This document shows positions 43,660 through 52,173 of a stretch of 64,000 bases of DNA, one piece after another. The DNA lies in contig NZ_CP012159.1 of NCBI RefSeq assembly GCF_001189295.1, positions 10,187,856-10,251,855 of the forward strand. The letters are read 5' to 3'. A program made the translations under genes and the position numbers. Numbering within the stretch: position 1 is the first letter of the stretch; every line of letters starts with the position of its first letter. The stretch comes from Chondromyces crocatus. GTDB lineage: Bacteria > Myxococcota_A > Polyangia > Polyangiales > Polyangiaceae. Below the pieces are notes generated by a model. It worked only from the letters and a program-made list of their open reading frames with translations, was not told the DNA's origin and made no database searches.

Positions 43660-44589
43660 ATGACACCAGAGAGCCGCAGTCTCCTCGCAGCGCTGCTCGA
43701 GAGAGCGCGCGAGGAGATCGTCGAGAAGGCGACGGACTGGGTGATCGCGGCCGCGGTGGATCTGCGGGGGCAGCGGCCCCGGGAGGAGACGCGGAGGCTG
43801 GTGGCGCAGGTGGTCTCGGGGAACGAGGCGGCGCTGCTGGGCGAGGATCCGCGTCCGCTGAACGCCTTCGTGGATCACGTGATCTCGCTGCGCGCGGCGA
43901 GCGAGTTCCACCCGTCGACGGTGCTGCGGGGGCTCCTGTCGTTCCGTCACGTGCTGGAGGGGCTGCTGCGAGCTCACGGAGGCGATGGGTGGGCAGCGCT
44001 GGATGTGTTGACGGCGGTCGATGATGTGTATCACGCAGCCGCATTGCGGGTGGCCGACCAGTACGCAGCGAAGCTGACGGAGACGGTGCAGCAGCGGCGG
44101 CGTGAGCTGGAGGAGGAGCTTCACCGGGTGGCCGAGGCCGGGCAGCGGGCGCTCGACGAGAAGCTGGCGACGATCGAGGCGCAGCGTCTGGATCTGGCGC
44201 GGATGGCGTCACCGGTGATCCGGGTCTGGGAAGGGGTGCTGGTGGTGCCGCTGGTGGGAGAGCTGCACGCGGAGCGCGCGGCGCTGGTGGGGGAGCGGGT
44301 GCTCGCAGCCATCAGCGGCGGTGATGAGCACGCGGTGCTGCTCGACATCACGGGGCTGACGCGGGTGGACGCGTCGGTGGCGGCGTCGCTGCTGCGCCTG
44401 GGTCAGGCGGTGCGGCTGCTGGGCGCGCAAGGGATCCTGGTGGGGGTCTCGGGGGCCGTGGCGCGCACCCTGGTGGGGCTCGACGTGGATCTGGGGGTGA
44501 TGCCGACCTTCGGCTCGCTCGCAGATGGGCTGCGCGAGGCGCTGCGACCAAGGAAAGTCGGTCGTGCCGCAGGGCTCCGCGCTTCGTGA
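43660..44589 (+). CDS. RsbR-like STAS-domain protein
   Basis: The product is 309 residues from MTPESRSLLAALLERARE; upstream frame continuation overlaps the hydrolase gene and is rejected. Residues 1 to about 135 are a helical sensor-like domain, 136-175 a coiled coil (QRRRELEEELHRVAEAGQRA), and from about 185 a STAS domain (SPVIRVWEGVLVVPLVGELH, HAVLLDITGLTRVDASVAAS). The Thr of ITGLTRVD corresponds to the phosphorylatable position in RsbR/RsbS stressosome proteins. It is likely part of a partner-switching signalling system whose kinase lies elsewhere. Confidence 0.88.
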   Translation: MTPESRSLLAALLERAREEIVEKATDWVIAAAVDLRGQRPREETRRLVAQVVSGNEAALLGEDPRPLNAFVDHVISLRAASEFHPSTVLRGLLSFRHVLEGLLRAHGGDGWAALDVLTAVDDVYHAAALRVADQYAAKLTETVQQRRRELEEELHRVAEAGQRALDEKLATIEAQRLDLARMASPVIRVWEGVLVVPLVGELHAERAALVGERVLAAISGGDEHAVLLDITGLTRVDASVAASLLRLGQAVRLLGAQGILVGVSGAVARTLVGLDVDLGVMPTFGSLADGLREALRPRKVGRAAGLRAS

Positions 44590-44658
44590 GCGCAGCGGAG
44601 GAAGAGGCCGTGAGCGGAGGACAGCGGAAGAAGTCGTGGTGGGCTCGAGGTGCGCTGG

Positions 44659-45465
44659 CTACTTGATGATGGCGAAGGTCTGCTGGTTGAGCGCCAGCAG
44701 CTCGCCGTCCTCGGTCCACAGCTCGCGCTGCTCGACGAAGTAGCCTTCGTGTTGCACCCAGACGTGGGCGCGGTAGGCGAGCGGTCGTGCGGGGTCGATC
44801 GGCTCACCGCTGCCGACGATCTGGAGCGTGTAGGCGACCGTGCCGATCGGAAAGGGTTGAGAAGCGCGGCTGAAGGTGGCGGGCCACCAGGCGTCGGCCA
44901 TCGCGGCGAGGTAAGCGCCCCGGCTCATCGGTCCAGCGGCTCTCGGGCGTACCCAGCCCGTGACGCGCGCCTCCTCGTGAGACGAGAAGGGAAAGGGGCC
45001 GTCGGAGCGGTAGACGAGATGCTGGGCGAAGGTAGGGAAGAGACCCGTGTGGTAGGGGAGCTCTTGCGTCTCGTCGAAGGGGCGCAGCGGGGGAGCGGTC
45101 AGCTCGCGGAACGTCGCTGCGGAGGGGGCGCGTGGCTTCGCGAGGATGGCGACAGCGTGTGCGCAGACCTCACCGTTCTGCAGGGCCCTCGCGGCGAAGG
45201 TCGACTGTCCAGAGCCCACGCGCAGCGCTTCGACACGGAGCTCGGCAGGGCCGACGAGCGTGGGGCCGGGAAGCTCCACGGTGAGGGAGCGCAACGGGCG
45301 ATCCGGCGTCTCCGCGAAGCCCTCGATGGCGCGGACGAGAGAGGCGATGACGACGCCGCCGTAAGCCCCTCGCCCTTGCTGCCAGCCGTCCTGGATCTCC
45401 AGATCGAAGGTGCTCGCGTCACGTCGTCGTGGCCTGGTGGCCGCCTCCAGGTCGTGGATGCTCAT
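44659..45465 (-). CDS. Acyl-CoA thioesterase II-like (double hotdog)
   Basis: This 268-residue protein has two hotdog modules in one chain. The first shows GWQQGRGAYGGVVIASLVRA and SLTVELPGPTLVGPAEL; the second shows ARVTGWVRPRAAGPMSRGAY, LAAMADAWWPATF and HVWVQHEGYFVEQRELW. The AMADAWWP stretch contains the acidic residue expected in TesB-type thioesterases. It would hydrolyse acyl-CoA in the cytosol. The start is at MSIHDLEAATRP; the longer upstream frame is antisense to the divergent lipoprotein and is rejected. Confidence 0.85.
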   Translation of the reverse strand: MSIHDLEAATRPRRRDASTFDLEIQDGWQQGRGAYGGVVIASLVRAIEGFAETPDRPLRSLTVELPGPTLVGPAELRVEALRVGSGQSTFAARALQNGEVCAHAVAILAKPRAPSAATFRELTAPPLRPFDETQELPYHTGLFPTFAQHLVYRSDGPFPFSSHEEARVTGWVRPRAAGPMSRGAYLAAMADAWWPATFSRASQPFPIGTVAYTLQIVGSGEPIDPARPLAYRAHVWVQHEGYFVEQRELWTEDGELLALNQQTFAIIK

Positions 45466-45520
45466 GGGGCGAGACGGTACCGCGGCAGAGAACCGGAATG
45501 AAAATTCAGGGTCTCCCCCT

Positions 45521-45550
45521 TTGACAGAGCAAGGGACATCCCGGTAGGAC
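45521..45550 (+). promoter_or_regulatory. Possible sigma-70-type promoter
   Basis: TTGACA at 45521-45526 and TAGGAC at 45545-45550, 18 bases apart, end 23 bases before the start of the lipoprotein gene. The -35 is perfect; the -10 is weak. Confidence 0.35.
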
Positions 45551-45573
45551 GCGGCTCTCTCAGCGAGGTCATC

Positions 45574-46767
45574 ATGCACACACGAGCTATCGTCCTTCGT
45601 TCGAGCGCCGCCCTCCTCCTCGCCACGACCGTCGGCTTCGGCTGCGCCGGGGCCGCAGGGGGTTCGGCCAGCGAGCAGCAACGCATCGCAGCCCTGAGCG
45701 CGTCCGACGTGGGGCTGTGTTTTCCGGCTCCGATCGCGGTTCCCAGCGGGGTGAACGGGGAGGTGCTGACGGGGATGCTGGTCGCCGCGCGGCCCGCAGT
45801 GATGGAGTGTCTCGTGAGTCCCCAGAGCCGCGGGGCAGCCGACGAGACCAGCGTGTCGCTGAAGACGACGGCAGGCGGCGGGAAGGTCTCCCACGCGGTG
45901 AGCGGACAGAACCTGACGCCCGCGGGTGAGCAGTGCATCCGCGCAGCGCTCGATCGGCACTTCGCGGCGGCCGAGGGGTTCGCCGAGGCGGCGAGCGCGG
46001 TCAACCCGCCGGTGACGGGTGACGCGCAGGTGAACCACGTGAAGGGGGTCTCCCCCTCGGTGGTGCTCGGGGAGAACGAGGCCTCCGACATCACGGGGGC
46101 GGTGCGGTTGGCACAGTCAGGGTGGTGTGACTGCTACACGGAGTGGAAGGCTGGAGCGCCTCACCCGTTGAAGGCGACGCTCCAGACGCAGGGGACGGAG
46201 CTGAAGGCGACGTTCGAGGCGGTGAGCGATCCTGCTTCGCAAAAGGTGGTCGCCTGCCTGACCGAGAAGGTGAAGCAGGTGAAGGTGACGCCGAAGTCGG
46301 CGCAGCTCTCCGTTCCTTACACGTTCATGTTCGTGCACTCGGGCCACGCCGCGCAGCTCACCGACGAGCCGCCGCAGGTGCAGATCCGTCAGCTCGACGG
46401 GCTGCGCACGCAGCGGGCAGCGCGGGCGGTGATCGCGCTCGGCGGGCGCACGGCGGCCGCGATGGCGTACGACGCGCTCGGGAAGAAGTACAACGCCGAT
46501 CCCGCGTCGGTGTCGGTCGAGGATCTGACCAAGGGGTGCGATGCGCTGCTCGCCGCGGACGATGCGTGGTTGGCGAGCCTGAATCAGCAGCTCGAGATCG
46601 ATCAGCAGACGCTCGCGCTGGTGCAGCAGCTCAAGGCGACGGACTCGGCCTGGGAGCGGGCGGAAGCGGCCTCGAAGAACGGCGTGGAGACCACGAAACA
46701 GGACATCGAGTCCGCGAAGCAGATGAAGGTCGGCGACGCTGGCGCCTGCCCACGCCCCGCGCAGTGA
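45574..46767 (+). CDS. Lipoprotein of unknown function
   Basis: The 397-residue lipoprotein (leader MHTRAIVLRSSAALLLATTV, Cys24) has two copies of a motif of the form CL.........T....G.V: VMECLVSPQSRG leading to SLKTTAGGGKVSHAV, and VVACLTEKVKQ leading to a matching strand. This is reminiscent of the AgmX/PglI C-terminal module of myxobacterial envelope proteins. The C-terminal 110 residues are helical (SLNQQLEIDQQTLALVQQLK). A promoter-like sequence lies just upstream. The gene is convergent with fxsA. Confidence 0.8.
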   Translation: MHTRAIVLRSSAALLLATTVGFGCAGAAGGSASEQQRIAALSASDVGLCFPAPIAVPSGVNGEVLTGMLVAARPAVMECLVSPQSRGAADETSVSLKTTAGGGKVSHAVSGQNLTPAGEQCIRAALDRHFAAAEGFAEAASAVNPPVTGDAQVNHVKGVSPSVVLGENEASDITGAVRLAQSGWCDCYTEWKAGAPHPLKATLQTQGTELKATFEAVSDPASQKVVACLTEKVKQVKVTPKSAQLSVPYTFMFVHSGHAAQLTDEPPQVQIRQLDGLRTQRAARAVIALGGRTAAAMAYDALGKKYNADPASVSVEDLTKGCDALLAADDAWLASLNQQLEIDQQTLALVQQLKATDSAWERAEAASKNGVETTKQDIESAKQMKVGDAGACPRPAQ

Positions 46768-46784
46768 GCATTCCGGTCGCGTCG

Positions 46785-46805
46785 GGGGCTCAGTTCAGGA
46801 GCCCC
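46785..46805. terminator. Bidirectional hairpin between lipoprotein and fxsA
   Basis: GGGGCTC and GAGCCCC pair around a 7-base loop that includes the fxsA stop codon region; a second C-G closing pair may extend it. It lies between convergent genes, with TTCACGTT on one side. Confidence 0.55.
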
Positions 46806-47380
46806 TTCACGTTGCCCTTCCCGCTCGGCTCGGACACCTCTTCCACCACGTAGTCCTCGGGCTTCACGTCGATCACCTGGCCGCCCCGACGGCGTGCAGC
46901 CGGCGGATCGGGCCAGAAGGCGCCACCGCCAGGGATGGAGCCGCCGAAATGGATCACGCGCATCTGCACGCCAGGTCGCGCGAAGCCGCCGGCGAAGCTG
47001 CTGCCGAGGGGGTTGCCCTTGGCAGCACGTCGCTCCAGGGCCGCGCGCACGGTCGCGGCGAGGCGGCGGCGTACGGGCGGGAGGAGGAGCAGGAGGCCCA
47101 CCACGTCCGTGAGCACGCCAGGGAGGACCAGGAGCCCTGCGCCGATGAGCACGAGGAGGCCGCTGGTGATGCCTTCGTCCGGGACCTGGCCGGTGGCCAT
47201 CGCGGTCTGCCAGCTCGTGAGCACGCGTCGCCCTTCGTGCTTGGCGAGGGTGACGCCGAGCACGGCCATGCCGATCACGAGGCCCACCGTGGGCCAGAAG
47301 CCGATGGCACCGCCGATCACGAAGAGCAGCCACAGCTCCACGAAGGGGATTGCGAGGAGGAGCAGCGCGTACTTGGCCAT
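46790..47380 (-). CDS. fxsA: FxsA family membrane protein
   Basis: This 196-residue protein has two N-terminal membrane helices (LLLLAIPFVELWLLFVIGGA and WPTVGLVIGMAVLGVTLAKH), the family motif GRRVLTSWQTAMATGQVPDE, and two further hydrophobic helices (LLVLIGAGLLVLPGVLTDVV, LLLLLPPVRR). These fit FxsA, an inner-membrane protein whose overproduction in E. coli blocks F exclusion of phage T7. The C-terminal tail beyond residue 120 is Gly/Pro/Arg-rich and longer than in E. coli FxsA; it should be cytoplasmic. The physiological role is unknown. Confidence 0.92.
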   Translation of the reverse strand: MAKYALLLLAIPFVELWLLFVIGGAIGFWPTVGLVIGMAVLGVTLAKHEGRRVLTSWQTAMATGQVPDEGITSGLLVLIGAGLLVLPGVLTDVVGLLLLLPPVRRRLAATVRAALERRAAKGNPLGSSFAGGFARPGVQMRVIHFGGSIPGGGAFWPDPPAARRRGGQVIDVKPEDYVVEEVSEPSGKGNVKGLLN

Positions 47381-47505
47381 ACGTTCGATGTAGCGCCGAT
47401 TCGCGTGGCCTGCACGTCTTCGACGCTCGCTCGCCGGTAGGGAGGCGTGTTCATTTCGACGAGGGGTGCCTCGGCCGCGCAGTCACCACCCGGCCGCAGG
47501 GAAGC

Positions 47506-48423
47506 TCAGGTGGGTTCCGGACCGGCCGGGACCGGCTCGGGAGGCACGAGCACGGAGATGGCACCGGGGACGACCTCGAAGGACACGGGCGCGTTGCCGA
47601 TCAGCTCTCCGTCGATGTTGAACCACATGCCCGGTTCGGAGGTGATCCGGATGCGGCGCACCCGGCGGAGCGAGACCTCTTCGCAGCCGAGGTAGTCGCC
47701 CGCGAGGAGCCGCGTCGCCACGCTGGCGAGGTCGAGGAGCGAGCCGTGGCGGACGACGACCACGTCGAGCAGGCCGTCCGAAGGATCGGCTTCGGGCGCG
47801 ACGCGGATGCCGCCCGCGCAGGTGCGGCCGTTGGCGACCACCACGTTGAGCGCCTCGACACGCTCGAACTCGCCGTCATCCCAGGCGAGAGAGGTCTGGT
47901 ACGAGGTGAGGTCCGGCAGCACGCCCACGGCGCCGCGCACGTAGGCGAGCGGTCCCCAGGTGGACTTCATCTCGTCGGTCATGACCTCGTTCACCTGACC
48001 GCTGAAGCCACCGGCCGACACGTTTGCGCCGTAGTAGGTCTTCCCATCCATCTGGACGCGCATCAGGTCGAGGGGGCGAAGGACGCCGTGGTCGAGGAGG
48101 GCGAGGGCCTCGACGGGTTCGACCGAGATGCCCAGGGTGCGCGCGAGGTCGTTGCCCGTGCCGAGCGGGAGCAAGGCGAGCCGCGGAGGCGAAGCGGCGA
48201 CGGCGAGCCCCTGGACCACTTCGTGGATGGTGCCGTCCCCTCCGGCCGCCATGACGCAGTCGATCCCCTGGTCGGCCGCCTCGGCGGCGAGCACGCGGGC
48301 ATGGCCGGGCTCGGTGGTCACCTTCAACTCGACGAAGGGACGCTCCGCGATGAGATCACGGACACGGTCGAGCTTGGCTTGGGCAGAGCCAGAGGTGGGA
48401 TTGGCGATGATCCAGGTCTTCAC
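47506..48423 (-). CDS. YegS/DAGK-family lipid kinase
   Basis: The 305-residue protein is a diacylglycerol/sphingosine-kinase-fold lipid kinase. It opens KTWIIANPTSGSAQAKLDRV, has the nucleotide motif AAGGDGTIHEVVQGL and PLGTGNDLARTLG, and the C-terminal beta domain with DPSDGLLDVVVVRH and INIDGE-like EPGMWFNIDGELIG. Members phosphorylate lipid alcohols such as diacylglycerol at the inner membrane. No signal peptide is present, as expected. The start is unambiguous (MKTWIIANP). Confidence 0.93.
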   Translation of the reverse strand: MKTWIIANPTSGSAQAKLDRVRDLIAERPFVELKVTTEPGHARVLAAEAADQGIDCVMAAGGDGTIHEVVQGLAVAASPPRLALLPLGTGNDLARTLGISVEPVEALALLDHGVLRPLDLMRVQMDGKTYYGANVSAGGFSGQVNEVMTDEMKSTWGPLAYVRGAVGVLPDLTSYQTSLAWDDGEFERVEALNVVVANGRTCAGGIRVAPEADPSDGLLDVVVVRHGSLLDLASVATRLLAGDYLGCEEVSLRRVRRIRITSEPGMWFNIDGELIGNAPVSFEVVPGAISVLVPPEPVPAGPEPT

Positions 48424-48594
48424 GCTTTCGGGCTTTCTTGCCGGCTCTCTGCCGGCTCCTTCACCGGCATCGCGCCGGCCTCGTGGGCGTCTGGCTCTCC
48501 CGCGTCAGGCTGCCAGCGGCCCATCGCGCAGCATGGCACAGGCGCTGGTGGCAGAGCTTGACGATCCAGGGTCTCAGACCCATTTCCGATCCTG

Positions 48595-50670
48595 ATGGAT
48601 ATCCGGCCTGGCGATGTCCTCGCGGGCAAATACAGGGTCGAACGCACGATCGGCGCCGGAGGAATGGGCGTCGTGGTGGCGGTGCGCCATCTGCGCCTCA
48701 ACGCGCGGGTCGCCTTGAAGCTGCTCCGCCCCGAGGTGGCTCAGCGGGAGGCGTCGGTCGAGCGCTTCTTGCGAGAGGCGCGGGCGGCGGCGCAGATCCA
48801 GAGCGAGCACGTGGTGCGGGTCTTCGATGCGGACGTGCTCCCATCAGGCATCCCCTTCATGGTCATGGAGTACCTGGAGGGCGAAGATCTCGGGCAGGCG
48901 CTGAGCGAGCGCGGGCCCCCACCGGTGGGAGCGGCGGTCCAGATCATCCGGCAGACCTGCGAGGCCATCGCAGAGGCGCACGCGCTGGGGATCGTGCATC
49001 GGGACCTCAAGCCGGCGAATCTGTTCCTGGCCCGCCGCGGCGACGGGGTGGAGCAGATCAAGGTGCTCGACTTCGGGATCTCCAAGCTGCTCGGAGGTGG
49101 ACCAGGGGAGAGGAGAGGGGCGCTTTCCCCTCCGGTCGGGCTGACACAGGCCCAGATGATCCTGGGGTCACCGCACTACATGTCACCGGAGCAGATCCGG
49201 TCTGCACGGGATGTGGACGCGCGCACGGACATCTTCTCGCTGGGCGTCATCCTTTACGAGCTGCTGACCGGGTCCCAGCCGTTCCACGGGGACACGCTGG
49301 AGGAGGCGTGTCGCGCCACGCTCTTCGGGGAGCCACGGCGGTTGAGAGAGCTGCGAAGCGAGGTCCCGCGAGCGCTGGAGGCGGTGGTGCTGCGCTGTCT
49401 CGACAAGGATCCCGCGCACCGGTTCGGTGAGGCGACGGAGCTTTCCGCGGCGCTCGCGCCGTTCGCAGCGGGCTCGATGCGGTGGGGCTCTCCACGGGTC
49501 GCCGCGCCCCAGCAGGCCGCGCAGAGGTCACTCGTGCCGCTCGAGGAGGCGCGGACCGAGCCTGCTCCATCGCCGATGCCCATGGGGGTGACCGTGCCCG
49601 CAGCGCCGCTCGGGGCGAAGACGGCGGCAGGTCCGAGCGAGCCTCCTCCGATGGCAGCCACCGTGCCTGCACCGGCGAACGAAGCGCGGGAAGGATGGCC
49701 CGCCCCCGAGAAAGCGCCGAGGCGACGTCGAGGGGTCATGGCGAGCATCGCGATGGCGCTGCTCACGATGGCCGGCCTCGGGGCCGCCGCCTTCGTCGTC
49801 ACCGACCGCTATCTGGCCTCCGAGCGTGACGACCGCGACGCAGACGACAGCGCAGCGCGAGCATCTCTCGAAGCTGCGCGCCCTCAGGAGGGGGCTCACA
49901 CGGCGGTGACAGCGACGGCATCCCACGAGCAGCGCCCTCCGGGGGAGGCGTCCTCGGCCACGGAGCACCCCTCGTCCTCACCGCAGACAGCCGGCACCGA
50001 AAAGCCAGCGGCCCCGCCGCCTGTGCCGCAGGTACCAGCGACCCCGAGACCGCAGCCGGCCCCCAGGCCGACGACGACGCAGGGGCTCCCCGAGATCCCG
50101 GTGCCGATCCTGCCCTCGACACCGATCCCGACGATCCCTGCACCGCCAGCACCGACGATCCCCGCAGCCCCCTCGCTGCCGGTGCCCACCGTGCCCTCCG
50201 CGCCCGCCGAGCCTCCCGTGGCGACGATCCCGACGATCCCAGCCCCCCCTGCGAGCCCACCGCCCGCCGCACGGGACACGGTGGCGCCCGTGCTCACGCT
50301 GCCTGGAGAGCAGGTCCACATGACGAAGAAAGCCTCGGGGGGCGAGGTCGTGCGCTTCAGCGTCCACGCACAGGACGATGTCGATGGGCGCGTCCCCGTC
50401 CAGTGCACGCCGGCGTCGGGCGCGCTGTTCCCCCTCGGGACGACCCGCGTGACCTGCACGGCGCGTGACAGGGCGGGCAACGTCGCCAGTGGTCAGTTCA
50501 CGGTGCGCGTGACGAACCGCGGCATCATCCGGCTCCCCCTGCCGCCGAGCCCCACAGCGCAGCCCGCGCCTCGACCCGAACGCCCCCCGGCGCAAGACCG
50601 ACCGCCGTCCAGCAGCGGTCAGGGGTCGAAACGACCGCGCACACGGATCCACATCCCGGAGCGGCCCTGA
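48595..50670 (+). CDS. Transmembrane Ser/Thr kinase with HYR ectodomain
   Basis: The 691-residue protein has an N-terminal eukaryotic-type kinase: GAGGMGVVVAVR (Gly loop), VALKLLRPE (Lys), VHRDLKPANL (HRD about 135), VLDFGISKLL (DFG about 159) and GSPHYMSPEQIRS. A linker leads to one membrane helix at about 382-405 (MASIAMALLTMAGLGAAAFV). The outer part has a long Pro/Thr/Ala-rich stalk with PTIPAPP-like repeats and ends in a HYR domain (residues about 561-642), an immunoglobulin-like adhesive fold with VQCTPASG and TRVTCTARDRAGN. An adhesive HYR domain outside a kinase suggests a sensor of contact or ligand; PASTA domains are the commoner choice. Confidence 0.92.
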   Translation: MDIRPGDVLAGKYRVERTIGAGGMGVVVAVRHLRLNARVALKLLRPEVAQREASVERFLREARAAAQIQSEHVVRVFDADVLPSGIPFMVMEYLEGEDLGQALSERGPPPVGAAVQIIRQTCEAIAEAHALGIVHRDLKPANLFLARRGDGVEQIKVLDFGISKLLGGGPGERRGALSPPVGLTQAQMILGSPHYMSPEQIRSARDVDARTDIFSLGVILYELLTGSQPFHGDTLEEACRATLFGEPRRLRELRSEVPRALEAVVLRCLDKDPAHRFGEATELSAALAPFAAGSMRWGSPRVAAPQQAAQRSLVPLEEARTEPAPSPMPMGVTVPAAPLGAKTAAGPSEPPPMAATVPAPANEAREGWPAPEKAPRRRRGVMASIAMALLTMAGLGAAAFVVTDRYLASERDDRDADDSAARASLEAARPQEGAHTAVTATASHEQRPPGEASSATEHPSSSPQTAGTEKPAAPPPVPQVPATPRPQPAPRPTTTQGLPEIPVPILPSTPIPTIPAPPAPTIPAAPSLPVPTVPSAPAEPPVATIPTIPAPPASPPPAARDTVAPVLTLPGEQVHMTKKASGGEVVRFSVHAQDDVDGRVPVQCTPASGALFPLGTTRVTCTARDRAGNVASGQFTVRVTNRGIIRLPLPPSPTAQPAPRPERPPAQDRPPSSSGQGSKRPRTRIHIPERP

Positions 50671-50702
50671 AGCACACGACGGGTGCTCACGCGTTCGTCG
50701 CG

Positions 50703-52028
50703 TCAGCGTGTCCGTGACGACAAGGGAGTATCCGCGGAGGCAGCGGAGAGTTCCGCCTCGCGCGCCTGGATGAGCGCACGAGTCTCCTCGCCCAGCTTCT
50801 GGAGGCGGGTCGCGAACAGCGCCGCGCCGGCGAGGCAGCAGGCGCTGTTCAAGGCGAGGGCCTGCGCTGGGCCGAACCGATCCGCGAGCCAGCCCGTGAA
50901 CAGCGAGCCCAGGGGCGCGATCCCCATGAAGGTCATCGAGTGGACGGCCATCACCCGGCCCCGCAGCGCGTCCGGCACCATGGACTGGACCAGCGTGTTC
51001 GTACCGGCCAGGTGCACCATCATCCCGAACCCCGTCGGGACCAGGAGCAACCACGAGAGCCAGAAGCTCCGCGACAGGGAGAACAGAAAGAGGGAGGTGG
51101 CCATGAGGGCGCTCGCGCCGAGGACCCAGTTGCCGAGGTCCTTCAGGCCTCTACGGGCCGCGAGGGTGAGCGCGCCGATGACCGCGCCGACGCCCGCCGC
51201 GACCATCAGCAGGCCATAGGCGCGCGGGCCGCCGAGCAGGATGCGGTCGGCGAACGGGGGCAGGAGCACGCCGTAAGGCGCCGCCGTCAGGCTCATCAAG
51301 CCGAGCAGGAGCAAGAGGGCGCGCATGGCCCGCGTCCGTGCAACGAACTGGAAGCCCTCCAGGGCGGCCGCGAGGGGGTTCGCGTGCGCCGGTGGCCGCG
51401 GGCGGGGTGGGACGCGGATGGCGAGGAGACCGGCGAGGACGGCGAGAAAGCTCAGGCCGTTGAGGAGGAAGCAGTAGCCCTCGCCGATCATCACCACGAG
51501 CACGCCGGCCACCGCGGGGCCCACGATGCGCGCGCCATTGAAGATCGAGGAGTTCAGCGCGATGGCGTTCGGGAGATCTTCGCGCCCCACCATCTCCACG
51601 ATGAACGACTGGCGCGCGGGGATGTCGAAGGCGTTCACCACCCCGAGCAGCGACGCCATGACGAAGACATGCTCGATCCGCACGAGGCCGCTCAGCGTCA
51701 GCGTGGCCAGCGTCAGCGCGAGCGTCATCGCGGCCGTCTGCGTGCAGAGCAGGACCGATCGCCTGTTCCGCCGATCGGCCACGGTGCCTCCGACCGTGGC
51801 CAGGAAGAAGACGGGGATCTGATGCGCAAAGCCCACGGCGCCGAGCAGCAATGAGGAGCCCGTGAGGCGGTAGACCAACCAGGCCTGCGCGACCGACTGC
51901 ATCCAGGTGCCGACGAGCGAGACGAGCTGGCCCGAGAAGAAGAGGCGGTAGTTCCGATGCCGCAGCGCCCGCACCACGGCCGGCAGTGCGCGCTTTTCGC
52001 GCGCGCCGCCGCTGCCAGAGTCCTTCAC
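50703..52028 (-). CDS. MFS exporter (EntS-like)
   Basis: The 441-residue protein has twelve predicted membrane helices and the MFS_3 hallmarks: N-terminal ALRHRNYRLFFSGQLVSLVG, GTWMQSVAQAWLVYRLTGS, the loop motif GTVADRRNRRSVLL (motif A), and FDIPARQSFIVEMV. This group includes EntS and related drug or siderophore exporters with 12 helices. Substrate is not predictable from sequence. It is convergent with the kinase gene and divergent from the YhaN-type ATPase. Confidence 0.93.
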   Translation of the reverse strand: MKDSGSGGAREKRALPAVVRALRHRNYRLFFSGQLVSLVGTWMQSVAQAWLVYRLTGSSLLLGAVGFAHQIPVFFLATVGGTVADRRNRRSVLLCTQTAAMTLALTLATLTLSGLVRIEHVFVMASLLGVVNAFDIPARQSFIVEMVGREDLPNAIALNSSIFNGARIVGPAVAGVLVVMIGEGYCFLLNGLSFLAVLAGLLAIRVPPRPRPPAHANPLAAALEGFQFVARTRAMRALLLLLGLMSLTAAPYGVLLPPFADRILLGGPRAYGLLMVAAGVGAVIGALTLAARRGLKDLGNWVLGASALMATSLFLFSLSRSFWLSWLLLVPTGFGMMVHLAGTNTLVQSMVPDALRGRVMAVHSMTFMGIAPLGSLFTGWLADRFGPAQALALNSACCLAGAALFATRLQKLGEETRALIQAREAELSAASADTPLSSRTR

Positions 52029-52173
52029 CGCGGGCAGTATGGAATCCCTGGCAGCCCGCTCGCCAGCTCCGCTGGGGCGATGTCCGGCTTTCTTGCTCGT
52101 CGTCGTGACGATCGACCCGGGGCATCGACGCCGGGTTCCATCTGTGGGACACCGGGCATCACCCGTTCAGCCC

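Noticed and set aside
50671..50687. A 5-bp hairpin after the kinase gene
   Set aside because: AGCAC/GTGCT is too short to support a terminator call.
52039..52173. An N-terminal extension of the YhaN-type ATPase
   Set aside because: The family normally begins at the strand before the Walker A motif, matching the GTG at 52174; the extension overlaps the divergent MFS promoter region.
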